Shown here: positions 42,619 to 53,021 of the stretch, one piece after another | Layout: every line of letters begins with the position of its first letter | How positions within the stretch are numbered: position 1 is the first letter of the stretch | Source of the DNA: Schizophyllum amplum | Lineage: Eukaryota; Basidiomycota; Agaricomycetes; Agaricales; Schizophyllaceae | Reading direction: 5' to 3' | DNA: 64,000 bases | NCBI GenBank assembly: GCA_007026445.1 | Contig: VDMD01000005.1 | Location: 1-64,000, forward strand | Made by a program: the position numbers and the translations under genes | Notes under the pieces: model-generated | Seen by the model: only the letters and a program-made list of their open reading frames with translations | Told to the model about the DNA's origin: nothing | The model's database searches: none

Positions 42619-43043
42619 GCCTCAATACGGGCACGCGCCCTCTCTGGGTTGCCCCGCGCGCGCGAGGCGGATGTCACGTGACGGTATCTTACCGACCCCC
42701 AGGACCCCCCGAGGCCCGCTCAGTATCTTACTGGTAACATGCCGGTATGTAATTGGTAAAATAGCTTTTCGAGAATCAAGGTAGGTATTTCACCCCACCC
42801 TAGTGCGAACCTCCTTCCATTCCGGAAACCCCTGGGAATGGCGGATTAGAGAGGCGAAAGGTGATTTTCTGTTTTCACCCCAAAACCCACTACCATAAAG
42901 GGTAGCGGGAATCACTTGTTTGCCATGGGAAGGATCAAACTGCCATCTACAAAAGTGAGCCATAGTATTCTAAACCCAGCACTCATACAACAGGCTCGAA
43001 TTCGGGTATGCGATCATCGTAAGTGTTACAGTCCAGTCAGCTC
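42619..43043. other. Intergenic stretch between the nest and gene space
   Basis: About 425 bp without a recognisable gene. It holds the 3' flank of the guanylate kinase gene and sequence upstream of the interrupted frame. Confidence 0.6.
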
Positions 43044-43810
43044 CTACTGGACATTGGTAGTGTCAAGATTGTAAGCGGGCATGGCGTCGGCGGCTACCTG
43101 CTCTCCAAGCGCGATTTGCTTGAATAGCTTGTAGGCTCGGTCGAGATCGTCGTTGACGAGGACGAGGTCGTGCGGGGTGGGTTTTGAACTGGCGTACTCG
43201 ATCTCCTTGAGCGCGGTGGCGAGCCTGTGTCGCGTGATGTAAGTGCGAAGAGAAAAGAAAGCGGGCGGACCTCTTTTGGACGGCCTCTGCGGTGTCTGTA
43301 CCGCGTCCGGCGAGGCGGGAGCGCAGATCGGTGAGAGATGGTGGTGCGATGAAGACGTAGACGGGTTTAGCGAGGGTGTTGGGGGTGTCGGGGGCGCCCT
43401 GGAAGACGGGGGAGAGTTTGAGTTGGCGGACGCCCTGGGCTTCGATGTCGAGGATGCAGCGGCGGCCGAGGGTCTGGACGGCGCGAATGGCGGCGTGGCT
43501 GGTGCCGTAGAGGTTGCCGGAGAACTCGGCGGATTCTACAAAGGCGCCGCGTTCGCGCATGTCGAGAAAGGTGTCGCGGGTGACGAAATGATAGTGTGTG
43601 CCGTCTTGCTCGCCAGGGCGGGGGGAGCGGGTGGTGTGCGATACGGAGAAGCCGAAGGCGTCGGGGAAGTCTGCGAAGAGACGGGTGAGGAGGGTGGACT
43701 TGCCGACGCCGGAGCTGGTGGGGGGTGGTGAGAGAGAGGTGAGAGGGGGAAGTTGCAAGCGCTTACGGGCCGGAGAGAACGAGCGGACGCCAGAAGTCGG
43801 GGCCAGGCAT
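43044..43810 (-). CDS. GUK1: Guanylate kinase (222 aa, 3 exons)
   Basis: Phosphorylates GMP to GDP with ATP in the cytosol, an essential step of guanine nucleotide supply. Exons (minus): 43810-43767, 43714-43271, 43224-43044. Introns are 52 and 46 bp. The first junction completes the P-loop LSGPSGVGKST (residues about 12-22). GMP-binding and family motifs follow: SVSHTTRSPRPGEQDGTHYHF, FSGNLYGTS, CILDIEAQGVRQLK, VYVFIAPPS. The second intron has a weaker donor GTCCGC but joins QKR to LATALKEIEYA in frame. The C-terminus carries LVNDDLDRAYKLFKQ, typical of the family. The length is a little above the usual 190-210. Start codons of this gene and the kinase gene are 72 bp apart. Confidence 0.95.
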
Positions 43811-43882
43811 GATGATGGGCGGAGGCAAGTGACGGACGGGGGTGTGACTGTGACATATATCCTTGCTTGTTTCCCTTCCGCG
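43811..43882. promoter_or_regulatory. 72-bp bidirectional promoter region
   Basis: This is all the sequence between the two divergent start codons of the guanylate kinase and STK32-like genes. The transcripts may overlap, or both promoters lie in this gap and the 5' UTRs are very short. A CATATATC is present (about 43854-43861). No clear TATA at a usual distance. Confidence 0.6.
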
Positions 43883-46347
43883 ATGGGGGCGGTGTGCTGC
43901 AGACCGACGCCTATCGACTTTGATGGCGACGTCAACCTCTTCCACTTTGTTCTTCTCCGCTGCGTCGGCAAAGGCGCCTTTGGCAAGGTCCGCGTCGTCC
44001 AGCACAAGCAGACCCGCGAACTCTACGCCCTCAAGTACATTAACAAGGTCCGTGCTCGACACCGGCGACGACGACGACGACGACACTACTCACAGCCCAA
44101 CAGGCGAAATGCGTCAAGATGAAGGCAGTCGCAAACGTTATTCAGGAGCGCAGGCTGCTCGAAGAGGTCGACCACGCGTACATCGTCAACCTCCGCTACG
44201 CCTTCCAAGACGACGAAAACTGCTTCTTCGTCATCGACCTCATGCTCGGCGGCGACCTCCGCTTCCACCTCGAGCGCCTCGGCGCGCTCCCCGAAGACGC
44301 AGTCCGCTTCTACGTCGCACAAATATCCTCCGCCCTCGACTACCTCCACAACATGTCTATCATGCACCGCGACATCAAGCCCGACAACATCCTCCTCGAC
44401 GACAAGGGCAACGCCCATCTCACAGACTTCAACATCGCAGTCCACTACGGCGAGCGCAAGCTCACCGGCGTCGCCGGTTCTATGGCATACATGGCCCCCG
44501 AGTGCGTGACCCCGGACCTAGCCCCTGACCGCCCGCTGACCACTCCCCAGAATCCTCGTCAAGCGCGGATACTCCTACCAAATTGACTGGTGGTCGCTCG
44601 GCGTCTGCGCATACGAGCTCCTATTCGGCCGCCGGCCCTTCCGCGGTCGTACGAACATCGACCTTACCCACTCCATCACCAAGGACTCGCTCAAGTGGCC
44701 GGAAGACGCGGAAAAGAAGTGCTCTCGGCCGGGTTTGCAGGTCGTCAAGGGCCTTCTTGATCGCGATATCACCCGGAGACTTGGCGTCAAGCCTTCGAAG
44801 GACGACGATCGAGATGGCATGGCGGAGGTGCGTTAGCCCGCAGCCTTCGCACGCCCCTATTGACCATCTCTACAGCTGCGCCGACACGCTTGGTTCCGTG
44901 GTACCGTCGACTGGGATACGCTTGAGAGCAAAGAGACTCCCTCACCATTCGTTCCTGATGTACGCCACCCGTTCCCTTTTCACCGATCGTCCGCCCCAGC
45001 CATATTCGCTCCCGGCACATTATCTTCATATGTACCGACCTTCTTCGCCCCTACTGACCGTCTCTACAGGCAAAGAAAGCCAACTTTGACGCCTCACACG
45101 AACTGGAGGAGCTCTTGCTCGAGGACAACCCGCTCAAGGTACGTCCACGTGCTGCTCAAGAAAACAAGAAAAAAGACTGACGCCCACGCAGGCAAAACAG
45201 CGCAAGGCAGCGTTCCAGGAGAACCTCAGCGCCGAACTACGTCAAATGGAGGATCAGTGCGTATCTACTCTTGACTTTTATTCGCTGCTATTCGTGCCCA
45301 ATATTTGCATGTACAATACTGGCTTTGCCTTGTTTATATTCGTACGACCCATCCCATCCTCCATCCTTTCCTTCGACCTCCCTATGGCTCCTGACCTACA
45401 ACCTTCAACGTCCCTCTCTAACCTGTCCACCCCCAGATTCACATCTTACGACTTCAAGCGCATGCACCGGCGGTCCTACTACCCCAACAACACGCAATTG
45501 ATCTCGCAAGCCACAGCAGCGACGAGCTCAAGTGGTACGTGCTGTTCCTCAACATGATTTTGCACGGGGAGGGTACGACGTATGAAAATTGACGCTGACC
45601 TCTCACAGGACTCGCCTCCTCGAGACCCACAACACCTGCGGACGGCCTCAGAGGTGATCCTATGATTGCTGTCAACGGTGCGTTATATGAGTTGACTGCC
45701 CGCGTGCCGGCGCGCTGGATGAGGCGTCGCATTGACATCTTTGCTTACGCACATCTGCAGGCGATCGTGACATGGTCAAGGACCTCGACGGGCACGGCGA
45801 GTACGTGGCTGATGCACACGACTTGCATGCGACGAAGGAGTATGCTGGTGAGTGCGCGTTGGCGAACAACTTCAAATGGGGTCGCGTCTTTTAGCCGCGT
45901 CGTGTCCGTTCTGCCGTACCAAGTGCCCTTATGACTTATGCTCCGCATCAACTCATCCTTCTGAGCTCACTCGCATATCCGAAACTAACTCGACTCTCCA
46001 GAAACCGACGCAGCGTACGGCGGGGTCGCGATCACGACGGATGATGACCGAGAAATCGATCTCAGTACGATGGGCGATGTGCGGGGGAGCGTCGAGACAG
46101 GTAAGCGTTCGGTTCTCCCATCCGTCGACCGCATACGCATCAACCTTCCTTGCATGTTAGTGCAACTGGCTGACACCTCCCGTCCGCAGGCCTACGACCA
46201 AGCGGTGAAGCGCGGAACATGCGCGGGTCGGGCGAATCCCGGTTACGACCCTCCGGCGAGTCACGGTTACGGCCCAGCACAGAGGGCCGCAGTCCCAGTG
46301 CAGAGGGGCGTCATACAAGCGGGGAGTTGAACGAAAAGCAACCCTAG
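43883..46347 (+). CDS. Serine/threonine kinase of the STK32/YANK family (522 aa, 11 exons)
   Basis: An AGC-type protein kinase, probably membrane-tethered: the N-terminus MGAVCC offers a myristoylated Gly2 and palmitoylatable cysteines. Exons: 43883-44047, 44104-44501, 44551-44827, 44876-44959, 45070-45138, 45192-45256, 45437-45534, 45609-45677, 45761-45847, 46002-46100, 46190-46347, summing to 523 codons. Kinase motifs: glycine loop GKGAFGKV, catalytic Lys in YALKYINK, HRDIKPDNILL, and LTDFNIAV. The DFN in place of DFG is characteristic of the YANK group. Then MAPEI and IDWWSLGVCAYELLFG. The C-terminal half has DNPLKAKQRKAAFQENLS and a disordered Ser/Arg-rich tail with a repeated RLRPSGES motif. 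Splice sites are canonical. Substrate unknown. Confidence 0.92.
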
Positions 46348-47980
46348 TGGCGTCGTTCTCATTGGTCACGCGTCCATGTGTCGGTCGCACTTAACCTTCA
46401 CAAGTCGCGCCTGGCCTTCACGAATTGCGCTCGATCTTCACAGGCTGCGTTCGACCTTCACATGACGGTCCTGGCCTCCCTGCCCACGTCTTTTCACGAC
46501 CCGGATGATGTTACGACACCTTCGCCCGCGCGTCCCGGGATGTTCGCCTTTGTCCCTGGACGGTCGCACCCTAGCACCCATGCCGCAGGATCCATGCTCA
46601 TGCAGTCGCCCGTTCATTTCGCCCCTATACCTATCCGTCTCGCCGTCGCCGCCTTTTTTTTGTTCCCTCGGATTCATGCCACTGCCCCATCACCACAACG
46701 CTCGCTACGCTTCCGTGCTCTACCTAGTCCACCGCCGCTAATGATCTGTCTGTACGTGTGAGTGGCATAGCCGCAGGCGCTGCAGTTGTCTTGTTCTTTA
46801 TCGTCGCTATAGTATTTTTCTCTGCATCTACCGTCTGTCATCTTCCCCGTCTTTATATACTTCACATCCTCCTCCCCCCCTCGCCTCATTACCTATGTCT
46901 ATAGTATACTGTTACACACGCGGCTCGTGCGAGGCGGTTCAGGCGTTCTTACCGCGCTGTGATCGTTAGGCGTCCCACCTATCTTCATTTACCCTTTCTA
47001 ACTGTTGCGGCACACGTCCTGATCGTGTGTGCGTGCATGCCTGCCGCGTCATGGCATTGGTACAGTTTGTGCTCGTGGTTGATTATGTGTTACCTTTTAG
47101 GATGGTATAGGCAACCTGTATTACTGGAACGAACGCTGGATTGCTGTTCGATAAAGCCGAGTATAACACAAGCTCGTCTACAGAGTACGCAGTGTTCAGG
47201 CCTTCAGCGCTTCAGCGCTTCAGCCTCAGGCCTTAGGATAATTTCTCGTGCCCGACCCGCCGAGGCCCGAGGGGCGTGAGCAGATTGATACGTGGTTGGA
47301 GAGGGGGATCGCGGCGCCGCCGCGGCCTGCTTTCCGGGATCCGTCGCCGTTCGGCGGCGGCGGCGCGCGCTTACGCTGCCTCTTCAAAGTCTGTTCCGTT
47401 GGACTTGCATCAGCCCCAGCTACAAGGTATACCTTTACATTGTGCCCTGTACATCGCTCACGCGGCGCGTCGTGCAACACGCTTTTCCCAGTGAGCACCC
47501 CGCGGGCAAGCCTCCTGTAGCTTGAACCTTGCCCAAAATGGCTTACACATCAGTAATGTACCGAGCCTCCTACGCAGCGGCCATTGTTGCGCTTTTGGCA
47601 ATGCGATATGGACTTACCCCATCTGAGTAATGGGTAGGCCTACTACGTAGACGGTAGGTACTTATGTCATGCTCATAGCATCACTGAGGTACCTAATAGT
47701 AATACATTCCCCTGCCAAGCGTACGCGTCTACCGTTCAAAGCCGCCGACCCCGCATCTGTCTTGCGACTTCTCTTGCGCACGAATCTAGGACCCCCGGAT
47801 ATATCGGTAGCGGTCTCTTGCGCACAATCTTCGGCGTCCGGCGATATGCATGTGGCCTAAGAATGCGCTTTCTTATCAACTATCATATCTCGCACGGCGA
47901 AATACTGCTGCCAGTGCTAGATAAAAGGAGAAAAAGATCCTGAATGCTACTCGTCTTCTCCCAGCGAAGATTCCTCGAGC
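46348..47980. other. Intergenic region, 1.6 kb
   Basis: 3' flank of the kinase gene and 5' flank of the amidase gene. A CTTCAGCG triplet repeat lies near 47203-47225. Short frames (for instance 47248-47520) lack domain or splice support. A GATAAAAGG near 47921, about 60 bp before the amidase start, could be a TATA-like box. Confidence 0.55.
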
Positions 47981-50738
47981 ATGACCATCATGAAGTTTGC
48001 CTCTTGGGGCCTCTTGCTAGGGTCTGCCGCCGCGCGGGCCACCTTCCAGCCCTACAACGGTGTCGACGACCTGGGCGCACGCGCCCTCCTCCCGCGCAAC
48101 GCGTCCTTCTGGGGCGACATCGTGGCAACGAAGGTGGCCGCGCGCGACGCACTCATCCCGGCCGAATACCTCGTCCCCCAGGACATGCTCCCTGATCCGA
48201 GCGTAGACGACATCTCTGCCTTCCCCTTCACGTCCGGCCTCTTTACCGACCTCGAGCTCGAGATCACGGAGAGCACGGCGAGTGAAGTAGTCAAACGGGT
48301 TGCGTGCGGCGACTGGACGGCGGAGGAGGTCCTAGAGGCGACTATCAAGCGTGCAGTGGTCGCGCAGCAGCTGTTCAATCCGTACGTTCATCTCGTTCAC
48401 ATGCTATGAATTGACGATAGATTATGCGCAGCTTGTCCGAGATCCTGTTCGAGCGAGGACGGGCGCAAGCGAAGAAGCTGGACGCGTACTTTGCGGAAAC
48501 GGGCAAGACAATGGGACCGCTGCACGGGTTGCCTATGTGTGTTACTCCTTTTTTGCAAAAAACCTAGCTTGCCTGACGCGTCACCAGCTCGCTCAAAGAC
48601 CAGTTCCGGTTTAAAGGCGTGGATGCGACCATTGGCTACGTCAGCTGGGCCAGTAAGTGTTTCTGCTTCCCTGTCTTTACGCGAAGGTATTGGAACTAAT
48701 CTGCCGTCAGATCGTCCCGCAGAGAAGGACTCGCTGACGGTGACTGCGCTTGAGGAGCTCGGGGCGGTGCTGTGGGTCAAGACGAATATTCCTACGTCGT
48801 TGATGGTACGTCAGGCTCGCGAAACAACACCGTTTTCTTTCGAGCGTGCTGCATCGTGGCCGAGAATAGCGCTGATTCTGGTTTTACAGTCTGGTGAGAC
48901 CATCAACAACATCTTCAACGAGACGAAGAACCCTTTCAACCGCAGGCTTACGCCCGGTGAGTATGCGAAGCTCAGCCGTTTTGTATCAAACTCAAACTCT
49001 GCTAGGTGGTTCGTCTGGTGGAGAGAGCTCTCTGGGTAGGTTATGAGCATTTTGTTCCTGCAATTGATCATGCTCAGTCTTCTGCAGTCGGCTTCCATGG
49101 TTCGTTCATTGGATTTGGAACCGAGTGCGTACTCTCCATTTGTTCAAGGTCTTGTCAGGCGAGCTGACCGACCCACAGCATTGCTGGTTCGATCCGTATT
49201 CCTTGCACGAACACTGGTCTTTGGTGTGTCCGTCCCAGCAGTGAGAGCAATCCTTGGCTGCGATATCTTGCTTTACTGACCAACGCTCAGTCGGCCGCTG
49301 TAGCTACGAGAACTTGGCAAACAGCTTGCGCGGCGAGGAGGCTAGTAAGTTTGTGCTCTATCGCTCGCACCCTTTCTCCTGACTCCTTGCCAGTCACATC
49401 CACCTGCGGCCCCATGGGCCGAAGCCCGGACGATCTCAAACTCGTCTTCTCCTCCCTCGTTAACAAGGGCCTCTGGGAGGACGACCCGAACACGATTCCG
49501 ATGCCCTGGCGCGAGGACAAGGAGCAGCTTCCCGAGAAGCTCGTCTTCGGTTGGGCGAACGGCGACGGGCACGTGCAGCCGTGGCCGCCGGTACAGCGCG
49601 GGATGCTGGAGACCAAGGCGAAGCTGGAGGCGGCGGGGCATGAGGTTGTGGAATGGCTCCCGCCGAGCTGGTACGAGCACAACACGCAGATGCAGTACGT
49701 GAATTTTGCTGCGATCCTTATGTTTTTTTTGCTCAATGATCAATGATCTACAGGAATCTATTCTCCGTCGATGGCCACCTGGATAGTGAGTGAAATCTGC
49801 TCGGGAGTTTTCTATCACTGACCTGCCGCTTAGTCCAGACGGACTTTAACGCGTCCGGCGAGCCGTTCCTGCCGACAATTGCGTCCTACCTGGCTTGGGT
49901 AGCACCTGAAGACCGTCCGACGGTATATGAGTCCTGGCAGCTCGTACAGGTCCTGCAGAACTACACCCAGTCCTTCCGTGACGCGTGGCAGGGGTGCGTG
50001 TGGATGCTGCATTCCGCGCATACGTATACTAATTATGCAATGATAGTTCGGCAAACATCACGTCGACGGGCCGCCCGATTGACGCGCTCATCATGCCCGC
50101 GACGTCGAATGTGGCCAAGGAGCGAGGTATCGCCTACCCCTACGGCTATGGCAACCTGAGTGCGTCCTCATTCGTTGTCCACGACGAGCAGACACTGATC
50201 GCAACTTTATGACTCAGGCCCCATGCTGGACTTGGCAAGTTCTCTCTCAGGCGAGAATATCCGACAATAGCGAGCTAACTGTGCGCTCATAGACGACGGG
50301 CGTCTTCCCCGTAACTCGGACCAACTCGTCCATTGACGTCGTCAATGCGACCTTCGTGCCGCTCAACGACGCCGACGCGAAAAACCAGGCTTTGTGTGCG
50401 TGGACTCTCCATGTTTGCGATGGGTCGTCGCTGCCTTCGTTCTCCGCTGCCTTTGTGCTTGGCCGTTGCAACGGCGTTACCTGCGCTACCGCCATACTAC
50501 CAGGTTGCTGACTGCCGTTTTCAGACGACGATCCCACGACGTGGGAGCACGCGCCAGTTGGCTTGCAACTCATTGGTCGGCGCCTGGAAGAGTGCGTTAC
50601 TCTATCCTCCTTTTCATCCCTTCCACCGCCCCCTCTCCTTTCTTTCCTTTCTATCTCATTTCCGGTATCTCATACCATATTCGCAGGGAGAAGATCGTGG
50701 CGATGCTCAAGGTGATAGAGCTGGCGTTGAAGGCGTGA
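47981..50738 (+). CDS. Secreted amidase, amidase-signature family (17 exons)
   Basis: Hydrolyses amide bonds, substrate unknown. It starts at 47981 or Met 47990 and has a signal peptide (MKFASWGLLLGSAAARA), so probably secreted. Exons: 47981-48381, 48432-48536, 48588-48652, 48711-48805, 48890-48956, 49006-49035, 49088-49124, 49179-49223, 49291-49344, 49394-49694, 49754-49785, 49834-49992, 50047-50159, 50218-50234, 50293-50394, 50525-50591, 50687-50738. The Ser-Ser-Lys triad is visible: Lys in SLKDQF, cis-Ser in GGSSGGE, nucleophile in GTDIAGSIR. The intron at 50235-50292 is GC-AG. The junction at 49221-49291 is uncertain: the obvious donor leads to a stop, while a donor two bases on keeps the frame (GRCSYENLANSLRGEE). 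The gene may therefore be slightly damaged there. Confidence 0.88.
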
Positions 50739-51426
50739 AAGAGTGGGTGAAGGACCGGCTGCGCTGCATATCTTTACGAAGGTGCCAAACGCTTGGGGGA
50801 GTGCGCGCTTGACTCGGCGAAGGAAGGTCAAGTTTTCGCTTCGGATATATTCAAGCGCGACAACATTCTCGCACGGGTGCGCAGTACATTGAGAATGTGA
50901 TAGTGAGTTGCACAGTCCGTAAGTAGAACAAGTACATGGTCGTGGAATGACAGACGTGGCACGGTGGAGAGAAATACGTTTGTGGGTCAAGCGACATGGC
51001 AAGGATGCAAACGACGTCTGGTATGCGAGTCAGGCGGCATAAGTATATATACGGGTCAAGGGATATCTGCGAGTCACAGAGTCAAGCAGATTAACGAGAG
51101 GCTAGGCCGCGCCGGCATTGAATACGTGCGTGCATGCCCCGTCGACGGAGTATGGCGATGAGATCGGGTATGATTGGCAGTGAGCATCGGATACCACTAC
51201 ATAGTAGTGTGCACCGGACATGCTGGGAGAGATGGCACGATACGGCTGGGCCAGGGTTCAAGGCTAGTCGAGGGGAAGGAAGGGCTACTAAGTAATTGAG
51301 AGCATGCCTGCATCAGTCGAGGAAGCGTCAGCGCTAGTAAAAGGAAGGTCACAGGCGCCTACTTACGGCAAGCCATATTCGGTTCAGCTGCGGTGGCATA
51401 TAGCTTCTCGTCGACCGCTATTAGTA
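50739..51426. other. Intergenic region between convergent genes
   Basis: About 690 bp of 3' flanks for the amidase (+) and the small gene (-). I see no gene, repeat or RNA. Confidence 0.55.
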
Positions 51427-51810
51427 TCACGACACCGGAGCCTGCTTCGACGAAGATGGCTTCGTCTCAGGACGTTTTGTCTCCGGATATGGTTTCGTCG
51501 CCGTTGGACGCGGCGGTGTTCGTGGCGGCTGCCCGGATGTGGACGTGAACGGATAGGCTGGCGTGAATGGCTGCTGACTGGGTGGCGACTTGCTCCTGCC
51601 GCCCGTCGCGTACGAGCTGCTGTATGGACTAGGCAGCGGGTCACCGCGGGAGCTGCCCCCCGACCCCGCGCCTGTTGTATCCGAGCCACTCCCCGTCGTC
51701 TCTGAGCGCGGCCTCGGGGAGGCGTAGCAGGTGAAGGGGTGCACCGCGAACGGATCAAACTTGTCGGGGAGCGGGGAGCTGGGCGAGACTGGGATGGTGC
51801 GCGAGGACAT
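51427..51810 (-). CDS. Small Pro/Ser/Thr-rich protein, unknown (127 aa)
   Basis: A single-exon minus-strand frame starting MSSRTIPVSPSSPLPDKFDPF. The whole protein is low complexity and probably disordered (SPPSQQPFTPAYPFTSTSG, PPRPTATKPYPETKRPETKP). No domain, signal peptide or membrane helix. Support comes from a good TATA box (TATATAAGG, minus strand, about 51931-51939) some 120 bp upstream and a clean frame. Basidiomycetes have many such small proteins. Function unknown, and it could still be a chance frame. Confidence 0.5.
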   Translation of the reverse strand: MSSRTIPVSPSSPLPDKFDPFAVHPFTCYASPRPRSETTGSGSDTTGAGSGGSSRGDPLPSPYSSSYATGGRSKSPPSQQPFTPAYPFTSTSGQPPRTPPRPTATKPYPETKRPETKPSSSKQAPVS

Positions 51811-51929
51811 GGCAGATTGAGATGCACAGCTGGACGGGAGGAGAACTGACAGGCGGGGATTCGTGTAGCCAGAGTTCGGCCACGGACAGAAGGCTTAGGT
51901 CGAAAGGAAAAGTTCCTCGGTGTTGGCGC

Positions 51930-51940
51930 CTTATATACAC
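51930..51940 (-). promoter_or_regulatory. TATA box of the small gene
   Basis: On the minus strand GTATATAAGGC lies about 120 bp before the start codon at 51810. A second TATATATCGCG lies near 51950-51960. Confidence 0.6.
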
Positions 51941-53021
51941 TGTAAAAGACCGCGATATATACATACGTGCGAGTGAAAGGCCGCATATCACGGCAGCAGT
52001 GTATCCTTCTATGCAGCGGCTCCGGCTCTTAGTATGCGGGACGTCCTCAGCTGACGCGGAGGCAGGGGTAGAAGCAGGATGGACAAGGGCGAACACAAGG
52101 CCAGATACTCGCGGAGGAAGGTGTACTCGGATAGGCCAGGGCAGCTACCGCTAGATAGGGCAAAGTATCGCGTTGAGCGCGAGTCATGTTCAAGGGGAGT
52201 ACGAGATCAGGTCGGAGATGAGATCACGAGTTAGGTGGGCGGGGTACGAGCAGCGATGAGGCCATCCGCGTTCAGGGACGTAAGGGGCGGAAGCGACGAG
52301 AGTTATTCGAGGCCGGCTGGTGGAATCGAGGTGCACACTAGAGCGCGGAATGGCGGAATATCCTCGCGGGTGCGAAGTTGAACCCAAGTCACGCAATGGT
52401 CCCGTGAAATAGCGGCCGATGGAGTGAGAGGCGCGTCAGGCAGCGCGGCAGCGGGCGCATTGACATTGACATGCACGCGAAAGGGAAGTTGTTTGGAAGC
52501 ACCTGATCAAAGATAGAAGAAATACTTGTGCGTGCAGCCTATCCAGATTACATTCGACTCATGGCGGTCCCGGCTGAAATGGGTCCATGGCGGCGTGCGC
52601 GTGACGGCGGAAACGTGGCACGTGGCGTTATTATTTTATCGGGGGCCGCATTTGAGCGCCATCAAATTTAGTGATCCCAGCTTGCCTCTTCCCAAACCGC
52701 CAAACTCTTCGCGAGTTTCTGTCATTCTGTGGCCCGCTCGCCGCAGAATACGCGCCTTTTGACCCCCCACACTGGATTCTGTCCCCCCATGTACACTTGC
52801 CCCATACCAGACGTGAGTCCCAGCCTTTACCGCTTCCCTCCCGCTCCTCCCCCTCGCTCGCGCGAAATCCGCCGTTTGACGCGCCCCCAGGCGTGGCAGG
52901 ACACTTGCCTCTTGGAGTTGTGCCACCCAACCATGCCCCCTACCATCGATCGACCCCAAACACACGTTGCCATCCAAGACTGCTTGCTGATTGTCATCGG
53001 ATAGAGGCAGAAAAGCAACAG
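51941..53021. other. Intergenic region upstream of the AT-hook gene
   Basis: About 1.1 kb. The downstream frame is open from 52671, but 52671-53021 reads as Pro/His-rich text of no family, so I treat it as 5' UTR. No repeat or RNA seen. Confidence 0.5.

Noticed and set aside
47248..47520. Small frames between kinase and amidase genes
   Set aside because: Overlapping frames in three phases of a GC-rich patch, no support.
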